Origin: Sphingorhabdus sp. SMR4y
Lineage (GTDB): Bacteria; Pseudomonadota; Alphaproteobacteria; Sphingomonadales; Sphingomonadaceae
Reading direction: 5' to 3'
Assembly: GCF_002218195.1 (NCBI RefSeq)
Contig: NZ_CP022336.1
Span: 1,669,001 to 1,733,000 of the forward strand
Length of the DNA stretch: 64,000 nt
Both the position numbers and the translations under genes were made by a program. This document shows positions 16,313 through 24,413 of the stretch, in pieces (positions within the stretch are counted from its first letter, which is position 1; each line of letters opens with the position of its first letter). Below the pieces are notes generated by a model that was given only the letters and a program-made list of their open reading frames with translations, did not search any database and was not told the origin of the DNA.

Positions 16313-16497
16313 TGGAACGAGCCGTTCGCTTGAGCTTCGACATAGGAATCAAGATCGGCAGCTCTATAAATTACTCGCTTGAGACCTAACCGATACCACT
16401 TGGGACCAACTTGCTTTTTACGCCAGTTAACCAGTGTCGACGAACAAACGCCGAGATGATCCGCTGCTTCTTGAGTTGTTAGTGCTTTTTCCGTCAT
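16309..16497 (-). CDS. AlpA/excisionase-type HTH protein
   Basis: 62 residues; GGAG lies seven bases before the ATG. The pattern TTQEAADHLGVCSSTLVNW then VIYRAADLDSYV is the winged-helix MerR/excisionase fold of AlpA-like and Xis-like proteins. In satellites and integrative elements these regulate excision or integrase expression. Here it is translationally coupled to the reverse transcriptase, which suggests it controls, or is controlled with, that gene. The three TTTGCAATG-like repeats upstream are candidate operators. Confidence 0.85.
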   Translation of the reverse strand: MTEKALTTQEAADHLGVCSSTLVNWRKKQVGPKWYRLGLKRVIYRAADLDSYVEAQANGSFQ

Positions 16498-16605
16498 AAT
16501 TTACTCCATGGACAACAAACTCTTGCTGTGCTGCCGCTGGGCGTCTCACGACGGCCTTGAGCTTCCCTCCATGGAAATGACACAAAATCCTACTAGCTCA
16601 AACCA

Positions 16606-16650
16606 TTTGCAATGTCAATAACTATCTATTGTTTGCAATGGGTTACAATG
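16606..16650 (-). promoter_or_regulatory. Candidate promoter and operator repeats for the alpA-like/RT operon
   Basis: On the plus strand TTTGCAATG occurs at 16606-16614 and 16632-16640, and the variant GTTACAATG at 16642-16650. On the minus strand a perfect TTGACA (16613-16618 as TGTCAA) overlaps the first copy, followed 17 bases later by TAGTAG, a weak -10. Repeats overlapping a -35 box upstream of a small HTH gene suggest autoregulation. The -10 is poor, so the promoter call is tentative. Confidence 0.4.
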
Positions 16651-16745
16651 AAATCAAACGAAAGTGAAGTTATTCGCGTGAGCTTGGTAACAATTACGAG
16701 TCAAATCAACTGGTTAGCCAATCTGTCGTTCGAGTGAGATTGTTT

Positions 16746-18461
16746 TCAACTGATAACACCTACCAACGACGGCCGAAATGTTGCCCTCTGCATCGAAGCA
16801 GATAGAACTCCGATTGAACTGCCTTTTCCATATTGCGCATTCATTGTGCCGCTATCGTGTCCCAATATGCGGTCGATCTCGTAAAGAGGTATTTCTGCAT
16901 CTCTTAAGATGTCAGCCATTCCATGTCTGAAACTGTGAAATGTCAATGCAGGGTCATCTAGACCAACCTTATCAAGGCACCGCGCAAAGATTTTGGAAAA
17001 CTCAGTGGATGCTTGACCATCGCTGCCAAACTTCATTTCAGAAAACAAACGTCTGGATGAATGTTTCCATTTTCGTCTTTGCGCCACAAAATCTGCAAAC
17101 CCCAATTGGAGAATGTCGGGATGAAGCGGAACCTGCCTTATCCCCGCGCTGGACTTGATATGTTTCTTGTCCCCCAACCCCTGCTTCTCATTGAGATCAA
17201 GGTAGGGCATGTCCTCGTCCAGTTTGACGTCGGTTACATGAAGCTGGACCAATTCTCCTAATCTGGCGCCGGTGTAGTAACCGAGAATGGGTATCCAGTA
17301 TTTCGCATCCTTGAACACATTTTCCCCAAGTAAGAAACGACGATGCTTGGATTTGCATCCGGTGAAAAGTGGGGAACCGAATAGTATCAACAACTCGGCC
17401 TCGGTATATGGTCGGCGCGCGAGCTCTCCCTTCGGAGTTTTTTGCGCAATCCATTTAATATCTTCCGCTGGATTTACGGCTATCAGCCCTTCTTCTGATT
17501 TCGCCCATCTGAAAAAGGCCTGAGTTGGTTCATAAATCAACCTCGCCGTCTTGTTCTTTATCTGCGCGTTTTCATTCTCCGTAAGCTTCTCGAAAAAACC
17601 CTGAGATTTACCCTGCCCGTGTTTGGCTCTTAACGTTATAAGCTTTTTTCTATATTCCCGGATATCGGCTGGCATCACATCGGAAAGCCTTTTTCCTTCC
17701 TCCAGAAACTCAACCAAATACCCCAACTGCCAGACGCGCGCTTTGTGTGTTTTGGCAATCCAAGATTTCTTTTTTGACGCAAGATAGTCGCTAACAGCTT
17801 GACTTAAAGTCGGCCCCTGAAATCCCGTTTCCGACATAGACGACGGGATTGCCGCAGAGTTTAGAGCTTCTGCGTTTTGAAAAATTGAGTTCTGGGCGTG
17901 GTAAGCAGAAAGTGGGCTACGCAAGCGATGCTGAAAGTACCTTTGTTCTTCAACTAAAGCTTGGGCGAAGCCGTGCAGTAGCTTTAGCTGATCTTGATCC
18001 CCTTGGGTTTCAAACGAGATACCTCGCTTTTGCAGATACCTAGAGGCTTTCCGAGAAATATCCGATCCAAAATTCCAAGATACAATCCGTCCCTGCAGTT
18101 CATTTATTTTATCTTCTGCCAGAGCTTCCTGTTCCAAGACCTCCAAATCTGGATAGTCGCTGGTCAGCACCAGCAGACAATGTTGATCCACTCGGTCGGA
18201 CAATTCTACAAAGCAAGACTGGATCAACTCCCTTGCTTCTAATGGGGTAATTTTGACATTATTCTCAATCACGACAAACGTCTCCTGCACCTGTGCCGAA
18301 ACTTTTGCAGCAAGCCGTCGCGCTATCACGCTGGAATAGGTTTTGAGTGACCTGTTGATCTCCATGCGTTCGACGCGAGGCCGCAATCTATCAGGCACAC
18401 GTATGCGCAAGTGATAGATGCCGTTCCGGCGTTGAAGGTGAGGAGCATGTCTTCCGCTCAT
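16746..18461 (-). CDS. Tyrosine-type integrase of the tRNA-Tyr island
   Basis: About 571 residues from the ATG at 18461; a GTG at 18488 adds nine residues without an upstream ribosome site at proper spacing. The N-terminus (HLQRRNGIYHLRIRVPDRLR) is the DUF6538-type arm domain. The catalytic set is visible (long-form numbering): R409 in TGARLGEL, H518/R521 in FHSFRHG, H544 in LGHDS and Y553 in NAQYGKG. It would recombine the island with the tRNA-Tyr 3' end. Its 5' end points at the right attachment site about 190 bp away, the usual arrangement. Tail tyrosine and all pocket residues are present, so it looks functional. Confidence 0.92.
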   Translation of the reverse strand: MSGRHAPHLQRRNGIYHLRIRVPDRLRPRVERMEINRSLKTYSSVIARRLAAKVSAQVQETFVVIENNVKITPLEARELIQSCFVELSDRVDQHCLLVLTSDYPDLEVLEQEALAEDKINELQGRIVSWNFGSDISRKASRYLQKRGISFETQGDQDQLKLLHGFAQALVEEQRYFQHRLRSPLSAYHAQNSIFQNAEALNSAAIPSSMSETGFQGPTLSQAVSDYLASKKKSWIAKTHKARVWQLGYLVEFLEEGKRLSDVMPADIREYRKKLITLRAKHGQGKSQGFFEKLTENENAQIKNKTARLIYEPTQAFFRWAKSEEGLIAVNPAEDIKWIAQKTPKGELARRPYTEAELLILFGSPLFTGCKSKHRRFLLGENVFKDAKYWIPILGYYTGARLGELVQLHVTDVKLDEDMPYLDLNEKQGLGDKKHIKSSAGIRQVPLHPDILQLGFADFVAQRRKWKHSSRRLFSEMKFGSDGQASTEFSKIFARCLDKVGLDDPALTFHSFRHGMADILRDAEIPLYEIDRILGHDSGTMNAQYGKGSSIGVLSASMQRATFRPSLVGVIS

Positions 18462-18570
18462 TGCGGCACGCCCCGGTTCCGGCCCCACCTGAAAGCTTGG
18501 ACCGTCCCTGCTGATATTATTCCCTCAGCAAAAGGGGACCGAACAGCTTTTTCCAAAACAGTTTGGCCGT

Positions 18571-18592
18571 TGTGTAGCAATGTTATGTAGCA
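18571..18592 (+). repeat. Candidate integrase arm-type sites, right end
   Basis: TGTGTAGCAA at 18571-18580 is identical to 5591-5600 at the opposite end, and ATGTAGCAA follows at 18585. They lie between the integrase start and the right attachment core. The matched pair at both ends of the island suggests binding sites for the integrase N-terminal domain. Confidence 0.45.
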
Positions 18593-18653
18593 AAAATGAT
18601 GAAGACAGGAAACCCACTTTGTCAAAGCAGCGGAGTTGTGGCGTTTTCTGAAA

Positions 18654-18674
18654 GGGATGGTGGACAGGATAGGA
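18654..18674. repeat. Right attachment site inside the tRNA-Tyr 3' end
   Basis: The 21-bp partner of 5510-5530. It spans the last 17 bases of the tRNA, including the encoded CCA, and 4 bp beyond. The tRNA on this side is complete, so the host gene was preserved by the insertion. Confidence 0.85.
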
Positions 18675-18743
18675 TTCGAACCTATGTACGCTTACGCGGG
18701 CAGATTTACAGTCTGCTGCCTTTAACCACTCGGCCACCTGTCC
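18658..18743 (-). tRNA. tRNA-Tyr (GTA)
   Basis: On the minus strand the sequence starts GGACAGGTGGCCGAGTGG and ends CCTGTCCACCA, giving a seven-pair acceptor stem (GGACAGG/CCTGTCC), discriminator A and an encoded CCA. The anticodon loop reads ACTGTAAATCT, anticodon GTA, for tyrosine. A long variable arm (CCGCGTAAGCG) and the TTCGAATCC T-loop fit the class II bacterial tRNA-Tyr. It is the integration target of the adjacent island. Confidence 0.97.
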
Positions 18744-18877
18744 ATTTGGTACCCAAGGCCGCCATCGGCGACAAGAGCGGCTCAATGACGAAGGGATGAC
18801 AAACTGTCAATGCCTCCTCATTGAAATTTGAAGAAAAAAAGGCTGTCGGCAGCAGCCATAGCGTCTAGAGAGCCAAT

Positions 18878-19624
18878 ATGGCACGCAAGAACAGATCTAT
18901 TAAGAAAACCGGTGGTGGTCTCAAATTCTGGGGACGGCACGCAGTGGAAGCCGCGCTCGACAATCCGAGACGGGTGATCAAGAAAATCTCAATCACGCGC
19001 GAGGCCTTGGCAACGCTGGAGATTCCCGATGATATCGCGGTTGTCATCAGCGATGTCGCCGATCTCGGGCGGGTGATTCCGCGCGATGCGCCACATCAGG
19101 GCATGGTTGCCGATGTCGACCCCCTGCCCGATATCTGGCTCGGCGATATTCTCGACCAGCAGAGCGACCGGCCGCTGCTGCTGCTCGATCAGGTGACCGA
19201 TCCGCATAATGTCGGCGCGATATTGCGCTCCGCCGCGGCCTTCGATGCAGCTGCGATCATCACCCAGGACCGGCATGCGCCGCCCGAATCGGGTGTCGTG
19301 GCGAAATCGGCCTCGGGTGCGCTGGAAATCGTGCCGTGGATCCGCGTAGTCAACCTGTCCCGCGCGCTCGATGATATTGCCGAAGCCGGCTACTGGCGAA
19401 TCGGCCTCGACGGCGATGCGGTCGACGAACTCGAGCCGGCCATGGGCACCGGCAAGATCGCGTTGGTCATGGGGGCGGAGGGCGAAGGCCTGCGACAGAA
19501 TGTCGCAGCCCATTGCGATACATTGGCCCGCCTGCCGATGAGCAGCAAGATGGAAAGCCTGAATGTTTCCAATGCCGCTGCCATTGCCCTATATGCGGAG
19601 TATACCAGAAAACAGGGGGAATAG
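18878..19624 (+). CDS. rlmB: 23S rRNA (guanosine-2'-O)-methyltransferase, TrmH/SpoU family
   Basis: 248 residues. The N-terminal substrate-binding domain starts FWGRHAVEAAL. The SPOUT catalytic domain has the three expected motifs: LDQVTDPHNVGAILRSA, ALVMGAEGEGLR and LPMSSKMESLNVSNAAAI, which form the trefoil knot that binds S-adenosylmethionine. RlmB methylates G2251 in the 23S P loop. Close relatives methylate tRNA, so the exact nucleotide is inferred. It starts 135 bp beyond the tRNA and is followed directly by a lipoprotein gene. Confidence 0.9.
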   Translation: MARKNRSIKKTGGGLKFWGRHAVEAALDNPRRVIKKISITREALATLEIPDDIAVVISDVADLGRVIPRDAPHQGMVADVDPLPDIWLGDILDQQSDRPLLLLDQVTDPHNVGAILRSAAAFDAAAIITQDRHAPPESGVVAKSASGALEIVPWIRVVNLSRALDDIAEAGYWRIGLDGDAVDELEPAMGTGKIALVMGAEGEGLRQNVAAHCDTLARLPMSSKMESLNVSNAAAIALYAEYTRKQGE

Positions 19625-19626
19625 CC

Positions 19627-20370
19627 GTGGAGAAATTTTGCAAAGGGATGCTGGCCCTGATCGCGCCGATGCTGCTGGCCGGCTGTCTGCTCGTTCCGGG
19701 AAAATTCGATTCGCAATTGCGGCTGATGAATGACGGCACCTATAGCTTCACCTATATCGGACAGATGCAACTGGCCGAAGGCAAAGGCGATGCTGTGGCT
19801 TCGCAAAGCGCGTCGGCGGATGACGAGGAGACTGACAGCAACAGCAGCGACGATGATCAGAAAAACGCCGCGATGCGCTCGATTTTCGGAGGCGCCGTGC
19901 CCGGTGATGATGAAGGCCTGACAATTTTCGCGGAAAAACTCGCCAAATATGACGGCTGGAACAAGGTCGAATATATGGGCAATAATCTGTTCGAGGTCGA
20001 ATATGCGGTCAGCGGAACATTCGACCGGATGCTGGCTTTTCCGACGATACCGGGTGCGATCATGCAATTCCCTTTCGTCCAGATTATCCGGCGCGACGAT
20101 GGCGAACTGGAAGTGCTGACACCGGCCATGGCGGGCGCGGGCGGGCTGGCAAGTACCATGGGGCCATTGGCGATGGGCAGCGCAAACGCCAAATCGAAGG
20201 CGCAGCCGATCGACGGAACCTTTACCATCGTCACTGACGGTGCAGTGCTGTCCAACAATACCGAAGACGGTCTGACCCTCGAAGGCAGGATGAAAAAGAT
20301 GCGCTGGAAGGTCGACGCCACGAGCGTTGCGGACGGCAGCCCGCGCGCGATCATCAAATTGACGAACTAG
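19627..20370 (+). CDS. Hypothetical lipoprotein
   Basis: 247 residues from GTG 19627, which has AGGGGGAA six bases upstream; longer in-frame starts overlap rlmB. The N-terminus has a clear lipobox, MLLAGC, so it is anchored to a membrane. The mature part has SYTFTYIGQMQLAEG, a very acidic serine-rich stretch (about residues 60-75), then a folded region ending with a WKVDATSV strand. This is not a family I can name with confidence. It lies 2 bp after rlmB and before a strong terminator. Confidence 0.7.
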   Translation: MEKFCKGMLALIAPMLLAGCLLVPGKFDSQLRLMNDGTYSFTYIGQMQLAEGKGDAVASQSASADDEETDSNSSDDDQKNAAMRSIFGGAVPGDDEGLTIFAEKLAKYDGWNKVEYMGNNLFEVEYAVSGTFDRMLAFPTIPGAIMQFPFVQIIRRDDGELEVLTPAMAGAGGLASTMGPLAMGSANAKSKAQPIDGTFTIVTDGAVLSNNTEDGLTLEGRMKKMRWKVDATSVADGSPRAIIKLTN

Positions 20371-20383
20371 TTTCCCGACCGGC

Positions 20384-20420
20384 AAAAAAAAGGGGCTGCT
20401 ATCCAGCAGCCCCTTTTTTA
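20384..20420. terminator. Bidirectional rho-independent terminator
   Basis: A perfect nine-pair stem (GGGGCTGCT at 20392-20400, AGCAGCCCC at 20405-20413) with a four-base ATCC loop, an A-run on the left and six Ts on the right. It can end the lipoprotein transcript on the plus strand and the ferredoxin transcript on the minus strand. Confidence 0.9.
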
Positions 20421-20437
20421 TCATCTGCCGAAAGACA

Positions 20438-20755
20438 TCAGTCTTCTTCGGCGATCCGGACTTTCAATCCGTCCAGTTCATCGGACAGTTCGATCTGGCA
20501 GCTGAGACGGGAAAACTCGTCGCGATGGTCGCTGCTTTCCAGCAGGTCATCTTCGTCTTCGCTCATTTCCGGCAATTTGCCTTTCCAGTCGGCGTCGATA
20601 TGGACATGGCAGGTCGCGCAGGAGCAGCAGCCGCCGCACAACGCCAGCAATTCATCGAAGCCGTTGTCGCGGATCGCTTCCATGACGCTCGTTCCGGCAT
20701 CGACGGAAACTGCTTTTTCTTCGCCATCGCGGCCGGTTACATGAATCGTTGGCAT
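20438..20755 (-). CDS. [2Fe-2S] ferredoxin
   Basis: 105 residues of adrenodoxin type. The cluster ligands are in CGGCCSCATCHV plus a later cysteine in RLSCQIEL. Acidic C-terminus (SEDEDDLLESSDH). It is an electron carrier, possibly for cytochrome P450 or Fe-S cluster assembly; the partner is not in the window. It stands alone, with the terminator behind it and a divergent glycosylase gene in front. Confidence 0.9.
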   Translation of the reverse strand: MPTIHVTGRDGEEKAVSVDAGTSVMEAIRDNGFDELLALCGGCCSCATCHVHIDADWKGKLPEMSEDEDDLLESSDHRDEFSRLSCQIELSDELDGLKVRIAEED

Positions 20756-20778
20756 AGCTACCCCTTAGTGACTGTTCA

Positions 20779-21465
20779 TTGAAAATCCCGCACGCTATGT
20801 CTCGACCTTTAAAAAGAATCAAGGGCCGAAACGAGGACCGATATTCGATGGGCCTATCAAAAGAAGGAATCAAAGCGGGTCTCGACCATGCCGCTGCCGT
20901 CGAACCCCGGCTGGCGGCCGCCATTGAAACGTCCGGCTATCCCGAGCCGCGCATCCGGCCGGAAGGCTATGAAACTTTGCTCCGCACCATAGTCGGACAG
21001 CAGGTTAGCGTGGCATCGGCAGCGGCGGTCTGGAACAAGCTGGAGGCGCGGCTGGGCGACGGCTGTCCCCCCGAGGCGCTGCTTGCCACGGAATTTGACG
21101 AACTGCGCGCCTGCGGGCTTTCGCGGCAGAAACAGGGCTATGCCAGAAGCCTTGCGGAGCTCATTCTCTCCGGTGGAGTGGATCTCGGAAATTTGCCGCA
21201 GGATGATGAAGAGGCGATCGCGCTGCTCACCAGAATAAGGGGCATTGGCCGATGGTCAGCGGAAATCTATCTGCTGTTCGCGCAGGGCCGCCCGGATATC
21301 TGGCCGGCGGGTGATCTTGCGATACAGGTCGGCGTCGGAGATTTTCTCGGCCTGCCGGAGCGCCCTTCGGAAAAGGACGTTCGAGACATCGCGCAAAGCT
21401 GGTCCCCGCATCGCGGCGCCGTCGCGATTTTCACCTGGCACCATTATCATGTGATGGTGATGTAG
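20779..21465 (+). CDS. DNA-3-methyladenine glycosylase II (AlkA-type HhH-GPD)
   Basis: 228 residues. The helix-hairpin-helix is LLTRIRGIGRWSAEIYLL and the catalytic aspartate is in IWPAGDLAIQ, the usual GPD loop. An upstream TIVGQQVSVASAAAVW matches the AlkA core. It removes alkylated purines from DNA. It is shorter than E. coli AlkA and lacks the Ada-like N-terminal extension. The first 23 residues are basic and may not be translated; an ATG at 20848 is an alternative start. Confidence 0.85.
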   Translation: MKIPHAMSRPLKRIKGRNEDRYSMGLSKEGIKAGLDHAAAVEPRLAAAIETSGYPEPRIRPEGYETLLRTIVGQQVSVASAAAVWNKLEARLGDGCPPEALLATEFDELRACGLSRQKQGYARSLAELILSGGVDLGNLPQDDEEAIALLTRIRGIGRWSAEIYLLFAQGRPDIWPAGDLAIQVGVGDFLGLPERPSEKDVRDIAQSWSPHRGAVAIFTWHHYHVMVM

Positions 21466-21559
21466 CGGTAACGGCCGCCGTCATTGCTAGGAACCAAATG
21501 GATGCTGAAACACGTTCAGCATGACGAAGCGCGTTGCCGCGCGTTTTCAGTCCACCGTA

Positions 21560-22336
21560 TCAGAGATCCAGCGGATGATTCCACCAGGCGGTATCGGTGA
21601 AAGCACGCATGTCGAGTTCGAAGGTCCAGGCCGAGCGGTGCTGGTGAGCGATATGAAAATAGGTGTCGGCAATCGCCGAGGGCTCCATGATCTCGTCCTT
21701 GCCGTTGGCCTTGGCTTCCTGCAATCGGGCAAATCGTTCCGGTCCGAGCAGCTTGCCCAGCGTATCCGGCGCGTTGACCGCGCTGTCGATCAAGATATGC
21801 GCGACGTGAATGTTCTGCGGCGCGAATTCGGCGTTGAGCGTCTGGCAGAGCATTCGCCGCCCGCCCATGGCTGCGGCATGGCTATGCTGTCCGGCATTGC
21901 CGCGCATCGCGGACGTGGCCGATGTCACCAGCAGCGCGCCGCCACCACGGGCCACCATTTTCGGAAACAGTTTCTGCGCTACCCGGAAAACACCGAGCGT
22001 ACCCATCCGCCAGCCCAGTTCAAAGGTCTTCAGCGGTGTATCCTCCAGTGTCCGGTTGCCGATCTGCGCGCCGAGATTGTAAACCACGACATTGATCGGC
22101 CCGATATCGGCTTCGACATCGTCGATCAGCCGCTCGATCGCCCCTTCGTCCACCGCGTTAAGCAAATGGCCGGAGGCCTTGCCCCCTGAGGCCTCTATTG
22201 CGGAGACCATTCTGTCGAGTCCGTCCTGGTCGCTGCGGCGGCACAATGCGACATGATAGCCATCCCGCGCAAAACGCTTGCCGACGTGACCGCCAATACC
22301 GGCGCCTGCCCCGATTATCATGCAAACGTCCGTCAT
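21560..22336 (-). CDS. SDR-family protein with a degenerate active site
   Basis: 258 residues. The dinucleotide loop is IIGAGAGIGGHVG and RRSDQDG suggests NADP preference. A serine lies in VTSATSAMRG, but where Tyr-x-x-x-Lys is expected the sequence is HAAAMGG, so both catalytic tyrosine and lysine are missing. Relatives with this gap exist. It may bind a nucleotide without ordinary dehydrogenase activity. No operon partner is evident. Confidence 0.8.
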   Translation of the reverse strand: MTDVCMIIGAGAGIGGHVGKRFARDGYHVALCRRSDQDGLDRMVSAIEASGGKASGHLLNAVDEGAIERLIDDVEADIGPINVVVYNLGAQIGNRTLEDTPLKTFELGWRMGTLGVFRVAQKLFPKMVARGGGALLVTSATSAMRGNAGQHSHAAAMGGRRMLCQTLNAEFAPQNIHVAHILIDSAVNAPDTLGKLLGPERFARLQEAKANGKDEIMEPSAIADTYFHIAHQHRSAWTFELDMRAFTDTAWWNHPLDL

Positions 22337-22350
22337 AGTGCGCGCCTTGT

Positions 22351-22881
22351 CTATTTGAGGAAAGGATTGAGCTTCATCACTTCTTCCATGAAGGACCTGG
22401 GCTTCTTCCAGTTGGCCGTTTTCAAATTGGTCTTGAGATCGAGCGTCTTGATCACATCATTGATGAAATGCACGCAATTGCGTTTGTTGAGGCTGTAACT
22501 TTTCTGTGGAATGGCTTGCCATTTCTGCACCACAGCCAGCAGTTCGCGATATTTCTTGTCGCTGACCTTGACGGTAAAATGCGGGTTGCTGCTGGCGATA
22601 TAGTCGGCGGAGGGGGCCTTGACATGGCCCTTGACCGAGCCGAACAAAATGCCCGGCGAGACATTGATCGCGGTAAAGCCGAAGCCGGTATCGACCTTCT
22701 TGCCATCGGACAGTTCCCCTTTCGCGACAAAGAAAGCGTGTGGAAAATTCTTGCCGAAATCGTGGGAATAGAATGTGACTGTCACCTCCGCATGCGCCGC
22801 GTACGAGAAGCTTGCCATGACCAGACACACGGCCAGACCGGCCATTCTCAACAGATATGCAAAAGCAGATTTCACGTTCAT
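22351..22881 (-). CDS. Exported hypothetical protein, possibly papain-like
   Basis: 176 residues with a signal peptide (AGLAVCLVMASFSYAAHA). The mature part contains FYSHDFGKNFPHAFFVAKG and later NKRNCVHFINDVIKTLDL; a cysteine and histidine in such NC-x-x-F segments recall NlpC/P60 or DUF4105-like papain folds. I do not assign a family. It overlaps the osmoprotectant transporter gene by 4 bp and is therefore co-transcribed with it. Confidence 0.5.
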   Translation of the reverse strand: MNVKSAFAYLLRMAGLAVCLVMASFSYAAHAEVTVTFYSHDFGKNFPHAFFVAKGELSDGKKVDTGFGFTAINVSPGILFGSVKGHVKAPSADYIASSNPHFTVKVSDKKYRELLAVVQKWQAIPQKSYSLNKRNCVHFINDVIKTLDLKTNLKTANWKKPRSFMEEVMKLNPFLK

Positions 22882-24413
22882 TCCCTCAATTCATCATCCA
22901 GCCAGCGAGCGGCCTGCCGGGGTGTTTTCTTGTCTTCATTCCGATCGACCATATAATTGGCCTCGCGCATATTTTCTACCGTGATTGCACCGATCAGGGG
23001 TTTTAGCGCGGCGACAAATTTGTCGTCCTCGCCCCGCTCCGGTGCCAGCAGCAGCACTGCTTCATAAGAGGGTACTGCGCCCTTCGGATCGTCCAACACG
23101 ACAAACCCGTTCGCGGCAATCCGGCCGTCGGACGAGAAGGCGGAGATCACATCGACTTCTCCGCTGGCCAGAGCCGGATACATGAAAGTGGGGCTGAAGG
23201 AGCGGGCATCCTTGAAGCGGATCGGATAAACATCGCGCACCATCTGCCACTCGGGCCGCTCGAGAAATTCGACATCGGTGCCGAAATTGAAATCGCTCGA
23301 TACCCGCGCCAGATCGTCGAGGGAGCGGAGCGCCTTTGTCCGGGCGTCTTCCGGCCGCACGGCAAAGGCATAGGTATTTTCAAATCCCAGCGCGCCGAGC
23401 ATTTTGACCCCGTGACTGGCGCTGGTCCATTGCGCGATCGTCTCAAGCATCGCCGATTTGGGCTGATTGTCGCTGCGCTGCATCTGGTTGGTCCAGATCG
23501 TTCCGGAATAGTCGACATAGACATCGACATCGCCCTGCGAGAGCGCCTGGTAGACCACGGCCGAGCCCAGCCCGTCGCGGTAGCGAACCGTATAGCCCGA
23601 TTCTTCCAGCCGCGACCCGATCAGCCGCGCGAGTATATATTGTTCGGAAAAGCCCTTGGCCCCGATCACCACGATATTGACACGGGCGATCATCAGCGGC
23701 AGCGTTGCGACCAATAATCCCGCCGCAATCATCGCCATCCCGGCCCATGCCAAAATCCGCCGGCGTTCGCGAATGCCGCGCTCGATCAGGCCGAGCAACA
23801 GGTCGACCGAAATGGCGAGCGCCGCCGAAAACAGACAGCCTGCCAGCACCAGCGTCCAGTTTTGCGTCTGCAGTCCGGCAAAGATCAGATCGCCAAGGCT
23901 GGGCTGGCCGACGGTGGTGGACAATGTCGCCGCGCCAATGGTCCAGACGGCAGCGGTGCGGATTCCGGCCATGATCGTCGGCGCCGCCAGTGGGGCCTCG
24001 ACAAGATATAACTTCTGACGGCTGGTCATGCCGAGACCATCTGCCGCCTGCTTTGCCGCCGGGTCGACACCGGTCAATCCGGTCACCGCATTGCGCAGGA
24101 TCGGTAGCAGAGCATAGAGTGTCAGCGCGAGCAGCGCCGGCAGAAAGCCGAATGCTGATATACCGTCGCCGACCAGCGCCGACACGCCGAGAAGCAGCGG
24201 ATAGAAGAGGGCGAGCAGGGCCAGTCCGGGGATCGTCTGAATCAGGCTGGCAACAGCCAGCGCGACCCCAGCCACCCGCGGCGAACGTGCGGCCCAGATC
24301 GCCAACGGCAGACAGATGAGCATTGCCAGAGCCAGCGCGGACACGCTGATCTGCACATGGGCTGCGAGCAATTCCGGTACTCGCAACAGGGCCTGTTGCC
24401 ATACCTCGGTCAC
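22878..24413 (-). CDS. Osmoprotectant ABC transporter: permease fused to substrate-binding protein
   Basis: 511 residues starting at GTG. The N-terminal half is a permease: VQISVSALALAMLICLPLAI, a TIPGLALLALF segment and the EAA loop QAADGLGMTSRQKLYLVEAPLA. After a last membrane helix the C-terminal half is a glycine-betaine/choline-type binding domain (IVVIGAKGFSEQYILARLIG, YRDGLGSAVVY, DVDVYVDYSGT). Such fusions are typical of OpuC/OsmU-type importers. The stop is overlapped by the next gene and its start overlaps the ATPase gene (GTGA). Confidence 0.9.
   Translation of the reverse strand: MTEVWQQALLRVPELLAAHVQISVSALALAMLICLPLAIWAARSPRVAGVALAVASLIQTIPGLALLALFYPLLLGVSALVGDGISAFGFLPALLALTLYALLPILRNAVTGLTGVDPAAKQAADGLGMTSRQKLYLVEAPLAAPTIMAGIRTAAVWTIGAATLSTTVGQPSLGDLIFAGLQTQNWTLVLAGCLFSAALAISVDLLLGLIERGIRERRRILAWAGMAMIAAGLLVATLPLMIARVNIVVIGAKGFSEQYILARLIGSRLEESGYTVRYRDGLGSAVVYQALSQGDVDVYVDYSGTIWTNQMQRSDNQPKSAMLETIAQWTSASHGVKMLGALGFENTYAFAVRPEDARTKALRSLDDLARVSSDFNFGTDVEFLERPEWQMVRDVYPIRFKDARSFSPTFMYPALASGEVDVISAFSSDGRIAANGFVVLDDPKGAVPSYEAVLLLAPERGEDDKFVAALKPLIGAITVENMREANYMVDRNEDKKTPRQAARWLDDELRE

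Noticed and set aside
15092-16745. Retron
   Set aside because: No retron-specific motif such as VTG was seen in the RT and no obvious msr/msd inverted repeats flank it; not excluded without a fold prediction.
5510-18674. Prophage
   Set aside because: The island has an integrase and AlpA-like protein but no capsid, tail, portal, terminase or lysis gene.
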